The notes beneath the pieces were generated by a model. It made no database searches, was not told the origin of the DNA, and saw only the letters and a list, made by a program, of their open reading frames with translations. Shown one piece after another: positions 23,747-35,723 of a stretch of DNA of 64,000 nt. The DNA is from Chelonoidis abingdonii (taxonomy: Eukaryota; Chordata; Testudines; Testudinidae). The stretch spans positions 33,851,568 through 33,915,567 of the forward strand of contig NC_133774.1 in the NCBI RefSeq assembly GCF_003597395.2, written 5' to 3'. The position numbers and the translations under genes are program-made. The stretch's first letter is position 1, and each line of letters begins with the position of its first letter.

Positions 23747-25329
23747 TGTAAAAAATGTAAGTTTCATTGCCAAGGATGTACGTTTAAATAACCTAATGCC
23801 TGCAAAAGAAAGGGCATTCAGAGAGAAGGTTGAGAATTCTGTTCTTTTACTACTCCAGTATGATTAAGTGCTACAGCATTATTGATATGTAAAATCATAC
23901 ACCGATCTGATGTCCTTACAACACCAAAGTGCAACGTTCACCCTGAACTCAAAATGAGTTAGATTATTGAAATTTGAAGATCAGACCCTTCATGTGGCTG
24001 AATTTTTTTTAATGATTATTTCAGAACTGTTTTTTTGGTCAATTAATTTCCTTGTTTAGGTTGTTATTATTTCTGTTCCTTATATAAAAGATGAGAAAAT
24101 AAGGTGCCATGAATTTACATGAGGCTTGACACAATAGAATATTTTATCTCTTTCAAAGCTACGACAGTCTATTATGTAATAATACACGTACTACATAATA
24201 ATATACATTTGTATGGCATATAGGAAATGTGTGCTATTTACCTGATAGACCAAAATAACTGCTTCAAAGCTGTTAAAGCCTTTAGGGTAAACATATATTT
24301 TAGCATGCATACTAATTTTGAAAACATATACTATTTACCCCATATGCTGTAATTACACAGTCTATTGTACAAATCTGTACAAAGGCACATTTTCTTAAAT
24401 GGATTTTTGTCATGATAGCTCATAATGGTTCCTTTGGAGCTCTTACGTCTATCATGTAACCTAAATGCTTAGATCATATAAAAGTCACTCTTAGACACTT
24501 TTACTTATTTTTAAAACAACAACAACAACAGTAGACAATGGGCAACAATATAAAAAGTGTGAGTGGAAGTTAGTGTGTTGTAAAATATGTGTGAGCATGC
24601 ACACCCATATTTGTGCAAAATCTGACTTTGCATACAAAAGGTGAAATTAATCCATGTGCAAAGTGTCAGAAAAAGGTCTATGCAGCCTGCATTAAGCTAC
24701 ACAAGTCTCACTGTTCCTCTGCAAAGGGGTGATTTTCACCCACAAATAACTATTTAAGGGCATCAGATACCAAATGGTGTGCAATTGTTCAATTTACACA
24801 TGGAAATGAGGGTGTGCAAATAAGCCAGTGAGGGCTAAACAACCAGCAGGCTGCATGACCCGAAATCAACCTTTAAGGACACATTAGAAGTATTGAAATG
24901 GTAAATAGGGCCATTCCTTGTAGATAGTTAGCAAAGCCACGTAATAAACTAAAGCCCTTGATATGTAGGCCTGTATTGTTAGGGGATTAAGAATATATAC
25001 TAATTATATTTGTCTGTGTTTACCTATACCTCATTAGAAGTTTTACAATGTGATTTGATTAGCTTGTACATGCTAAACTTTGGTTCCAGTCGGTAACATT
25101 TCATTACTATATTCTATTGATTCAGAAATCAAAAGGGAATATTAACATTTAGATGAAATTCATGATACAATAATATAATAGTATTTATTTATCTTGGAGT
25201 AAACTATCTATGAAATGTTTGAATGATTAATTACCTTGTTCTAATCAATGCAACTAGTTATTGGTGTATGCCTAGGAAATTGGGGTTTACGTCAAAGCAA
25301 CAATATGCATTACGTATTCTTCATCCAAG
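23747..25329. other. Unassigned AT-rich DNA
   Basis: No exon or named repeat. An ACA trinucleotide run lies at 24515-24530. The rest is AT-rich with no clear structure. Confidence 0.45.
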
Positions 25330-26640
25330 GAATGCCTGCTGTGATCATTTGCTGACAAGAGGCTAGTCAGCCAAGCTTCAGCTATAAAGGAAGCTTTGGG
25401 CCTGATCATGTTTTATCTCAGATCTGCTTAAACTTTGTGAGGGTAAGTTCAAATCGCAAGACTGAGGTACCCAAGTGTAGCCTGGATTAGTCCTGCAAAT
25501 TCTCATGTAAGAACTGGAACAAAGTCTACACATGGACTGCCTATTGGACTATAACCCATTGAACTGATTCTGGAAGGACTTTTACAAATAAGCAGCCTCA
25601 TCATCTCTCCTATGAAACTGACCTAAGAACTTTATTAATATCTGTATGTATAATTAGGGTGACCATATTTCCCTATGCTGAATATGGGATACCTGGTAAA
25701 ATTACTTGTATTCAAGTGAGTTCAATGGCAGTCAATCAGAACTATGCAGTACAAAAGTTCAGATTAACATCAAGTTGACTGAGACCCTGTTAACTGAGAC
25801 CCTGCGTAGTTGGATTATTTTTATTTACCTACTTATCTTTAAGATTTTAGGGTTCACACAGGGAGGGGTGATACACACACACATACACTTCTTACGCAGG
25901 GGATCACTGACTGACCTGACCCTCCCTGCTTGGTGTTCTCTGCCCTCTCAGATTGTCTGGGCCCCCGGAACGGACCCACTTTTCCTGGTACTTGACACCG
26001 CATCTTCCCGAGGCGACACATTGGAGGGCACACACAGTCAGATGCTCTTTTCACCAGATTTCTACCAGGATTCACACCAGAATGTGGCCAGCAGCATCCT
26101 TTCAGTATTGTGCGGGAGAGAAGAGATGGGAGCTGCTTTCAGCCGCAGGGGACAGTGGAGGGAAGGGGATGACCTGGCCCAAGTCTTTGCAGACCTCATC
26201 TTTAAGAAGAAGTCAGGACACCTGCAGAAGGGCTTAAATATGGGACTGTCCCTTTAAAAATGGGATGCCTGGTCGCCCTATGTATAATGATCTTTTAACT
26301 GCAGTAACTTTCGTTTCCTTTTTAATAAATCTTAGATTTAGTTAATAAGAATTGGCTGTAAGTGTGTATTTGGGTAAGATCTGAAATATTCATCGACCCG
26401 GTGGGTAATGTGTCCAATCTCGTGGGATTGGTAGAATTTTATATATGGTGAATCAGATTTTAAATTTCCCTCACTATATAGACTTGGCTTGCTGGGTGGG
26501 AGCCAAAGACTGTATTGCTTAAAGGGAACTGTATTTTAGCTTCTTGGTAACCAGTAAGATGTTTAGTTACTGGCTTGGTAAATCTGTTTATAAAACAAAC
26601 CACCAGTTTTGGGGATCATCTGCCCTATTCTTTACAGTTT
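25330..26640 (+). mobile_element. LTR-like repeat interrupted by a hAT MITE
   Basis: The sequence on both sides of the MITE at 25655-26280 reads as one older repeat. The left part (about 25330-25646) includes CAGCTATAAAGGAAG. The right part has a polyadenylation signal (TTTTTAATAAATC at 26320), then 'GAATTGGCTGTAAGTGTGTA' and 'CACCAGTTTTGGGGATCATC'. From memory this resembles an LTR common in turtle genomes. The outer ends are not resolved and I found no flanking duplication, so the class is tentative. Confidence 0.45.
25655..26280. mobile_element. Non-autonomous hAT element with 8-bp target duplication
   Basis: The 626-bp element starts TAGGGTGACCA and ends TGGTCGCCCTA: inverted ends of 11 bp with one mismatch. 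It is bounded by a perfect 8-bp direct repeat, TGTATAAT, at 25647-25654 and 26281-26288. An 8-bp duplication with a (C/T)AGGG start is characteristic of the hAT superfamily. Subterminal sequence ('GAATATGGGATACCTGG' on the left, 'AAAAATGGGATGCCTGG' on the right) is direct rather than inverted. The interior has open frames up to 183 residues with no transposase motif, so it must have been mobilised in trans. Confidence 0.8.
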
Positions 26641-29600
26641 GCCTTGAATGAGCAACCTCAGTTTAGTCCCTCCAGAGACTATGGTCAGAGCGGGTTTTGT
26701 ATGTAGATGTGTACACATTTTGGCACATACAGGTAGTCAAACTTTGATTATTTGTACTGTTCTATCATCTTTCCATCTTTGGCCCCAGTCCTGCTCCCAG
26801 TGAAATCAGTGGCAAAACTTCCACTCAATTAAATGTACTCTTTGTCTGTTTGGTTTTGTAAATTAAAGGTGCTATGAATTACAAAAGCAAAAAAACAAGC
26901 TTTGACGAGGACATTTTTTCTTCTACTTTTCAAAATATCTACAGAATATGGAAACCTTCTATGCCAAATTTCAGCCATTAGAGAATATTATTATTGTTAT
27001 TTTTTATTGATTTGTGTTGCAGTTGCTCCTACAGATCAATCAAGACCAGGATTCTATTGTGGTAGGCAATGAGACACAGAGATAGGTTTAAAAACACTAA
27101 AAAAGAAAAGGGGAACTCTTAATACAAAAATTGGGGGGGAAATCACTTCAACAGAAATGTTATGATGCCCAAGAGGGCAAGTTATGAGGCTTTGTTAAAA
27201 GAGTACAGATAATTAGTAACAACTACTACAAACATTGCTTTTCAATATGATTATATGATAGGGTAGATTTTGATATCTTTGTTAATGCTAAGTAGCATCA
27301 TAAGTAATATGGAGTAAAGTGGTTACTCAGCATAAGTAAGAATATCAACATCTGGCCTTAGATGTATTCTGAAATTCAATTTTATTTCAATAGTTCAGAA
27401 ACCAAATTTCATTCTGACTGTGATCATTTAATTTTAAGAAGTGTCCATGATGCATTAAACATATAATGAAATGGGAAAGATGCAAGGAAGAATTTGCAAA
27501 ATTCAGTATACAGCTGTGTTTGCTGTCCTGAATAGTGCCATTTGGTTTTTAAATACAAGAAAATAGCCATATTACTTAGAAAATGATCACTCATTTGTTG
27601 CCTCCCCCCCTCCACTTTTATATCCAGCTTTCAGATATCTGAAATTATAATCATGATCTCACTCAAAACAAAAGCCATTTGTTGAATGGTGCTTTGTGTT
27701 CTTTTCACAAATGACATTCAAAATACTTTGGTACTGCATCTAATTTATATATTTAGTTAGTTAGTTTTATATAGCTTAAAATGATAAAACTGTTATTCCT
27801 GAGGCTTACAAATGACCAGAATTTTTACGCTTAACATAAACCAGAGACAATTTAACCTCTGCTATGTTTTATTACGCCATGTCAGAACAGTATGACAGCT
27901 ACTAATGGTTAGCCATTGCTTTTTGTTGCTTGAGGGATTGGCTAAAGAAAAAGAAAGCTTCGGAGAATTGGAGGTGGAGGCAGAGGAAGGGTCCACATAT
28001 CATTTCATTGTGTTAGTATAAATAAATATTGTGCAAGGAATCTACACAGTAAAGTGGAACTGCATTGAGCAATATAGTCCATATGCTAGCTGTTTTCCAT
28101 TTTAAATAAGTATTAAATTCTTCCCAGAAATTTAAAAGATTTATATTAATAACAAAGGGAATTCTTACCACTTTTCAGACAAAACCTCTGTTTATATGAA
28201 CAAAATGAGGAGTGCTGCTAATGAAAGTACACCCAAATATTTACCACTATTAAAAATACAGACAATGCAAATACAATAATTATAGGTATTTCTTAACATT
28301 CTTGATGTTAATGTTGTAGGGCCTGATCCAAAGTCCACTGAAGTCCATTGTTTTAATTGAGTTTTGGCTCAGGGCCATAATATGTAAACCTCACACAAAC
28401 AAAGACTATGGCCCCTGTTCCGTATCTTTTTGTCGGTGGTACTCTATGTGAGTACCACATAGGGAAAGAGTGAGTACCACAGAAAGAGTGGTGAGTATCA
28501 TCAAGAGGATGGGCCAATTCTGCATTCTGTACATACCTATCAATTTTGGATGGAGAAAAATGCTATTTGAAGGTTTTCAGGAGGGAAAGAGAAACCTCAC
28601 TGCAAGAAGAACTATATGACTGAGGGACCAGTTCTGCTCCCATTGAAATTAATGGTAAAACTCAGGATGACTTTGGAGAAAGGATTGAGTTAAACATATT
28701 TTTTAAAGGATTGATCTGTATCATCTGATACAAGTCCAGTGGCCACAATTAATAGACATAACTGACTTGCCTAAAAGAACTTGATATATATGAGTAAACT
28801 AAATGTATGTGTACGCCAAAGGGACAAGACCCCAGATCTGTTCATAAAGTCAGTGGTAATTCCCAGGTAAACTTCATATCTAAAAAAGACACAATGTTGT
28901 TAGAAATATGGTCTGATCCTCTCTTATCAAGGTAATAGCAAAACTTCAATTGATTTCAATAAGAAAGGAAGCTGGCCCATATTTTTCATACAATTGTTAA
29001 CAATTGAGAAAAAAATGGTATTGAATGCACTTTTTTAAAGGAGCAGGCATACACACTGGTTGGACTGCACTGTATGTAATATCTATGGGTAAATGCAAAT
29101 GAGATTGTATGATTTAGTCAAGTAAGCCTATTCACATAATACTGTGACATTTTTGTACAAAAATAAAAATAGTTAATACCATGTTTATATTCCTACATGT
29201 TTGAGCAAATATGTTTAAAAAGACAGTAGAATAAAAACACCTTGCTCGTTGTTTTATGTTTTAAAGGAAGAGAATACAAAACCAAATACAAGGATTTTTT
29301 TTCCCCAAAAATAATGGACACGTGAAAGATTTTGTAGACCAGAAAAGTACTATCTAAGGTTAGAAAAGCTAATATATGATTTGAAATACACAAGCCTGCC
29401 CTTGTTATGTCTCCAAATGACTGCCATAAAATGCGGAATAACGTCAGATTACTGTGGAAAATAGGAAAACGGGATCCAGAATGTGAAATTATCCTCTGCT
29501 ATAAGGGACAGTTTAATGGTCTGAATGAGTAAAACACAATACATATGTCTAATAATAATGCAGAAAACACAATGGATATTCAGAAATGCTAACAAGCAAA

Positions 29601-29689
29601 CAGACCGGGAGAATATATAACAATCTACCAGTTACTATGCAGGCTATTGTAAGTTTTATCTCTAAGGGGGTGGGGAGAGCTTAAACAAG
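26641..29689. other. Unassigned AT-rich DNA
   Basis: No exon. Small degraded copies of the short palindromic repeat type appear at 26785-26830, 28320-28376, 28625-28665 and 28913-28980; they contain words such as CCCATTGAAATTAATGG and CAATTGATTTCAATAAG. Everything else is unassigned. Confidence 0.4.
28320..28376. repeat. Short degraded palindromic repeat
   Basis: It opens GGGCCTGATCC and closes CTCAGGGCC, with AAGTCCATTG in the centre. These are imperfect inverted ends of a small fold-back repeat that seems to recur in this window (8930, 59891 and others). Confidence 0.4.
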
Positions 29690-29960
29690 GCCTATTAGCA
29701 ATAAATAGTTCTGCCAATATCCCTCACAGTAGGGGAACTCCTCCAGCAATTTTCACGATTAATTACCAGTGGCAAGCGTATTCATAATCTGGTGTTAATT
29801 TTGCAGCGTCTGAATGAACTCGGCTCTGGCACGCTCAGTTATTGTTTCCCTGCTACTAGTAGGATGAACTACTTGTTCAGGTCATGCTGTGTCAAAAGAG
29901 TGCTAATGTGTTTATATAAACACTACAAGCAGCACCTGCTTTAACCACACTTTTTATTAT
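29690..29960. other. Non-repetitive segment, possible conserved element
   Basis: This segment is less AT-biased than its surroundings. It has no resemblance to any repeat in the window and contains homeodomain-like words (GATTAATTACC, GGTGTTAATTTTGCAG). It is a candidate only; conservation cannot be judged from one sequence. Confidence 0.2.
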
Positions 29961-31653
29961 TTTTTCCACCACCAGTTAGAACATATAAAATTCTCTGACA
30001 GGAATGCAAAGGGAGAAAATATTGCTACAGCCTGTATTTTTCATAGTGATTTGAAATATAGTCAGATGGCAAAGTTTAAAAGAGATGTCTTTATAACATA
30101 TCTAGATTGAAGCCTTTTCCCTTTGTTGCTTTATTTTATAAGGTTTGGACGGAATGTTAGTAGCTAATTTGTCAGCTGCTCCTCAGTACCTTGATGCTTT
30201 TATAGAGGACATCACTTATTAACAGTACAATGAATTAGACAGAAGGGATGAACAGAATAGATACTTTGCATTCTTTTTCCTATTCTGGTTTATTTCATTG
30301 TCCATGTTTATCCTTTTGGTCAGGAAAACATACTTTTATAATACATTTCAGATATGTATTACAAAATATAAGAAAAGAGATTATACAGATACAATTAACT
30401 GTATGAAATACACAAGGAGTTGCATAGAAGAGGCAAGCCTGATTGGTTAATGAGGATTCTCAGATGTGTAATGATGAGACCATATCTGTACAGGTTGGAA
30501 TGCATTATCTAAGACAGTGAAAGAACTATGATTTTATAAAAGTAATAATACACTCCAGGATATGCATTGTCAGCCTCATGCCCTCACCATACTTGAGGCT
30601 TATGTAAAGGACACCATAACTGCACAACAGGTCCTACATTCATTTAAAAGATTTATATATACAAAATCAGAGAAAGTAGATCAAATAAGACCCACATGTA
30701 TTTTAGCAAGGCTAGTGAAAAAAAATTAAAGGACATGTTGGTCTAGCTGTGTATATAGATAGATTCTGTTAATGCAGACAATTGTGTATTAGAAGGTTCA
30801 TGTATTAAATTATAAAGCATGACAATATTTTAAATGATGAAAAAATGAACTATTTAGTTACTTAGGTGACTGAATTAAAAAATGCAATTTCAAATAAAAA
30901 TATTTCAGGCAAGGTTATAAAACAAGAACCCAAGGCCACGTTAGAGCAATTCTATTCTATGAGGTAAACATTTATTTGCATGATGAATTTTTACAAAGTA
31001 TTTTATTTTCCATCACAGACTACATTTATTAATTCTTTAAAAGCTTTTTGGTCAGTCAGGTCTATAGGTATTGATTAAACTATTTTAAGTACTCATATGG
31101 TGCTTACAAAAGTGATAAACCAGAGTAGTGGCTTTAAAAAAAAAAATAGATTTTATGGCCAAATCCTACAGTTTGCTTTTGCTGCCCTCACCATCCCCAT
31201 TCATCATATTAATTAGCACATACTTTCACAAGTACCTTATTGAAATTAATGAGCTATTCATGAAGTGAGTTTTAGTAAAGTCCCTTATGGTTTCCAACTA
31301 GCTCCACATTATTCCCATCAAAAGAGGACTCATAGATGGAATATCACCAACGAGCTCTTAAAGGACCACCCCAACGTAAGTAAGGCTGGCAACTCTGTCC
31401 TGTGTGCCCATCAAAGGACACAGAATAATTTTAAAGTTAGGATGGCTCTGCAGAGAACCTGCAGCACCATAGACACTGTGCATTGGAGCACTTCACCTCC
31501 CTGAGCACTGCTGAGATATTCTCCATCCTGGTATCTGCAGTTCCTCCACAAAAGCATTGCAGGCAGGATAAGGGCAGGACTACTTGATCCATTTAATGTA
31601 CATACTCACAGGGATGCAATCTTGAGTAAATGAGAGCAATAGCTTCCACTACT
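29961..31653. other. Unassigned AT-rich DNA
   Basis: There are no exons or named repeats. The 79-residue frame at 31265 has no domain. An A-run lies at 31136-31146. Confidence 0.45.
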
Positions 31654-31661
31654 ACAGTATT

Positions 31662-31789
31662 GTATCAGAGGGTAGCCATGTTAGTCTGGATCTGTAAAAA
31701 GCAACAAAGAGTCCTGTGGCACCTTATAGACTAACAAATGTTTTGGAGCATACGCTTTTGTGGGTGAATACCCACTTCGTCGGACACAG
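31662..31789 (-). mobile_element. Penelope-like 3' tail, 5'-truncated copy
   Basis: Read on the minus strand this is the tail shared with 9754-9859: CGACGAAGTGGGTATTCACC, then TGTTAGTCTATAAGGTGCC, and it runs to the full end '…GGCTACCCTCTGATA'. An 8-bp direct repeat, ACAGTATT, flanks it at 31654-31661 and 31790-31797. Only 128 bp were copied, so it has no coding part. Confidence 0.7.
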
Positions 31790-31797
31790 ACAGTATT

Positions 31798-33687
31798 AAT
31801 TGTCATGATTTGGTTGCCCAAGCAGCCTAGCTCTTTGAGACTGAGGATGATTTTTAAAAGCCTCTGGTACTTTGAATGCCTCAGTTTCTGGGTGCTTGGC
31901 ACTTTCTGAAAATCAGGCCCCTGTAAGTGTCTCAAGAACCAAGGCACCCCAAATAGTATATTTTTTTTAAAAAAGTCTTGTCTAGTGTCCCTCAACCCTC
32001 GATGTTGTCATCTGAGTAAAATTCTCTTATGTGGTCTGCCAGAATTTGGCCTTAGTCATTTAATTCCCCACCACCACCACCTTCAGAATACTTCACCAAC
32101 TAGACTATGCAATATATCTGAGTTCTACAAGTGCAAAAAAGCAAAGAAAATTAGAGTGAATGTCTATCTGATTCTATTATCATGCTACATACCTTAAATT
32201 GATCAACTAATATCTTTGGCCATATCAACCCCAATATGAATACAACATAAGGGTTAGAAAACACCAGGGATGAAAAGCTGGTCATCAAATTCTCAGCTTG
32301 AAATAGGAAAGATACCACTGGGAGAGGCCATCCTTCAGTGCTGCCTTTCACGACTCAGCAATGGCCCCATCCGATCCACATATCCCCATCCCTGCACTAT
32401 ATCACCCTTTGTAAGAATGAGGGAAAGAATGGAAGGATACTACTGACTCCTGGCTCTTCCTTTTGAATCCTTCTCTCAATCCAATGTGTGTTCTCTTTGT
32501 CAACACAAGTGGGTCAGCTCTTTGGACCTTTTGAAATTTTGTTAAAATCATTATTTCTGCACTGAATTTTTTACTAGGAAATAGATGGGAACGGACATCA
32601 CTCCAATGAAAATATTGGGTTCTGCACATTAAACAGAGCAGCAAAAGTATGATACTGTGACACTAACCGTGCTTCCAAATGGGAAGAAAAAAAGTTTGTA
32701 ACAATGGTTTCATTTTGTGTGCGCGTGTGTGTGTTTGGAGGAGTGACAGGGAGATACAGAGAGAGGGTTGTGGAGGGTTAAAGGACTAACATATGGAGCC
32801 TGAAATAGGGCAGAATGTGGTTTCAGTTCTTAATGCTACCATAATGCTCATCCTAACCTTCATTGTTGAGAAGAAGCCACCAGCTGGATGAAGATTTGTA
32901 GCCAGATTAGAAACAAGTTTCCAGGTCTCACTGCTCCAGGCAAGGGATTGTGAGCAGCTGTCTCTCTTGAGGAAGTGAATCCTGCAGTGGTGTTTGTGAC
33001 CTGTCACTGACAGAGGGTGCTGATGCAGCCATACAGATGGGAAATCTAAAAGGCAGGAATCAGGGGCCAAAGGGGAAAGTAAAAAAGCTAATGATAATTA
33101 ATTCTGACTTTTTAAATAAAAGTTTAGTAGAAAGAAAATTATTCTTATCAGAAAGCTGTATGACATCTACACTTTAAGCTATAAAGGAAGCCATAACATT
33201 ATTGGGATATGATAATGCGGTGTGAATTATTGGGCTGTGAATTAACACTGCTAGAACACATTGAATCAAATTCTGTCCAAACCAAGGAGTTTGGATTTGA
33301 GTTTTTTGTTGTTGTTTTGTAACCAAGTTAACTGCAATAAACTCTCTCAGCGAAAGATGGGTACAGTAATAGAACATCGCACTGAATTCTTAAAGGGCTT
33401 CTTCAAACATATTCAGGTTATTATTAAACAATCTGGCAATAAGATGGCATGAGTGTTGCAAGGAGAGTCTGTGTTTAAATCCATTGCTTACTATCAAAGT
33501 TACACATTGCTTTTTGTTCACCCAAAGTTTGTTCACCCAAACACATAGAATGTGGCACTCCAATGAGCTGGAACCTGGGACATGGTTTTGTGCTTTAGCT
33601 CTTTTTTCTTCTGCAATGCAAGCAAATATTTTCTGGCCTAGACAATCTGTGCAAAGTATCCACAGATCTTCAAGATTGTGCCGATAG
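31798..33687. other. Unassigned non-coding DNA
   Basis: No exon or repeat family recognised. A short GT run lies at 32717-32734. Frames up to 94 residues on the minus strand show no domain. Confidence 0.4.
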
Positions 33688-34172
33688 TCATAGATTCATA
33701 GACTCTAGGACTGGAAGGGACCTCGAGAGGTTATTGAGTCCAGTCTCCTGCCCTCATGGCAGGACCAAATACTGTCTAGACCATCCCTGATAGACATTTA
33801 TCTAACCTACTCTTAAATATCTCCGGAGATGGAGATTCCACAACCTCCCTAGGCAATTTATTCCAGTGTTTAACTACCCTGACAGTTAGGAACTTTTTCC
33901 TAATGTCCAACCTAAATCTCCCTTGCTGCAGTTTAAGCCCATTGCTTCTTGTTCTATCATTAGAGGCTAAGGTGAACAAGTTTTCTCCCTCCTCCTGATG
34001 ACACCCTTTTAGATACCTGAAAACTGCTATCATGTCCCCTCTCAGTCTTCTCTTTTCCAAACTAAATAAACCCAATTCTTTCAGCCTTCCTTCATAGGTC
34101 ATGTTCCCAAGACCTTTAATCATTCTTGTTGCTCTTCTCTGGAGCCTCTCCAATTTCTCCACATCTTCACTT
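33688..34172 (-). mobile_element. CR1 LINE 3' fragment with readable C-terminal ORF2
   Basis: On the minus strand the frame from 34172 down to 33776 reads about 130 residues without a stop: EDVEKLERLQRRATRMIKGL, then GLFSLEKRRLRGDMIAVFRY, QQGRFRLDIRKKFLT, and finally PEIFKSRLDKCLSGMV. This is the C-terminal end of the CR1 ORF2 polyprotein, after the RT. The 3' UTR follows to the end TCTATGAATCTATGA at 33688. It is the youngest-looking CR1 fragment here because the frame is still open. The residues just upstream (34173-34201) do not fit CR1, so the 5' truncation point is near 34172. Confidence 0.93.
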
Positions 34173-34459
34173 GCTGTTCTCTGACAAGTATGCCTGCACA
34201 AATAAACTAAGCCAATGATTGAAGGAATGAAGTTTAGAATTCCTGGTGGGTTTTGTTACATTTTTATCACCACCCACAATAAAGAAGGCAAAATTAACAA
34301 GCTACTACAGGGCAGAATCTCTGTTTTTTCAAATGTCCAGTTTCTGAGTACAGCTGAGCAGTGGACTCATCCAGGAGCTAGTTCCAGCTCCCTGATTTTC
34401 TAGCTCAGCTTTGACCTAGGCACTGGTTAGAGCAGCCCCTGAACTATTCTAACTTGCAT
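34173..34459. other. Unassigned spacer
   Basis: Nothing recognised between the CR1 truncation point and the next Penelope-like tail. Confidence 0.4.
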
Positions 34460-34471
34460 CAACTGGCAATG

Positions 34472-34600
34472 CATCCAGCGAAGTGGGTATTTACCCATGA
34501 AAGCTCATTCTCCAAAACGTCTGTTAGCCTATAAAGTGCCACAGGACTCTTTGCTGCTTTGGCAGATCCAGACTAACACGGCTACCCCTCTGATATTTGA
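34472..34600 (+). mobile_element. Penelope-like 3' tail, 5'-truncated copy
   Basis: It reads CATCCAGCGAAGTGGGTATT, then GTCTGTTAGCCTATAAAGTG, and ends GCTACCCCTCTGATATTTGA. The flanks are CAACTGGCAATG (34460-34471) and CAAGTGGCAATG (34601-34612), a 12-bp duplication with one mismatch. Only 129 bp were copied, with no coding part. Confidence 0.75.
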
Positions 34601-34612
34601 CAAGTGGCAATG

Positions 34613-35226
34613 GTCTCCCAAGGACCACACACCACCTGAAAATAAACGGATCTTACCATGCTCCCAGCATGTCCTCTCTCCACCCTTCACTTCACATCAC
34701 CTTGCACTGGAGAATGAAGGAAGGGAAGCACAGAAGCTGACGATGCCAACTCTTTGCCTACTGGGGATTTTCCCATGTCAAGAGAATTCTTAGCATGGTG
34801 GTTTATACTCTGTTTGTGCAAAAGGAGCAGCATGGGACAGAGAATCAGTCCCTACAACCCATTTTGAATGCATGCATTTGCTGGGAGTGTATGTATTCCA
34901 TAGGTATGTTATTCTTGTTATTATTCATCCTACTACAAGATTCAATATCAGAAAAAAGACCATTAAAATAATGTACTCTCCCTTGAAACTTGGGGTCTCT
35001 TTCTTCCATGGGTTTGGAAAACTCCAAATTGCATGTATAGAAGACTCTAGAACACCACTGTCAGCAAAAGCATATCCTGGTCTACCTGCTGCTTCAGATC
35101 TTCTAAACCACATTTGTTGTATATTTTTTAAGATTAGGCTGGTGGGTGGAAGATTACACAGATTTGAATCTTGATTTCTTGGATTTGGAACCAAAAGAAG
35201 GCAACATTGTCTTTGAATGCACTAAC
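34613..35226. other. Unassigned non-coding DNA
   Basis: No exon or named repeat; frames of 60-100 residues on both strands lack domains. Confidence 0.4.
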
Positions 35227-35234
35227 AGTGTGAC
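35227..35234. repeat. hAT target-site duplication, left copy
   Basis: AGTGTGAC, which matches AATGTGAC at 38132-38139 in seven of eight bases. Confidence 0.7.
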
Positions 35235-35723
35235 CAGGGCAGTCCTAGACTGGCTGCCAACAACTGGTGCCCTAGGCGAACCATGCAATCAGTGTGCCCA
35301 CCCCCAAATCCCAAGGGCAAATCTAGGCTGAGGTTTTTGGTAAACTGGGAAATATTTTGCCCCTTTTTTCCTTTTAATGTTTTGTAAGTGCTTTTTATTT
35401 TAAACAGAGGCTTAATTATTTGGTTTGTCAGTCCTTCCATCTGTCCAACCAATGTATCTGAGATCAGATAAAATAGAGACACAAAATTTTCTGAATAGAT
35501 TTGTACATGACAGATAGATTATATTTCAGTCCGATTGCAAATAAAAATGCATTAAAATGTTAATTATAATTTTTATTATTACAAATTCAAAATAATCCCT
35601 TACGCTATCCTGCTTTAACTGCATTACCACCACATCCAATATAGAAAGAAATAAGAAAACTCTTCAATGAACTTTAACCTGTATTTACAAAACACCTGAA
35701 TAAAAAACAAACAATCTGTGCTC

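Noticed and set aside
25706..26257. 183-residue plus-strand frame
   Set aside because: It lies wholly inside the 626-bp hAT MITE, shows no transposase motif and has no upstream or splice context.
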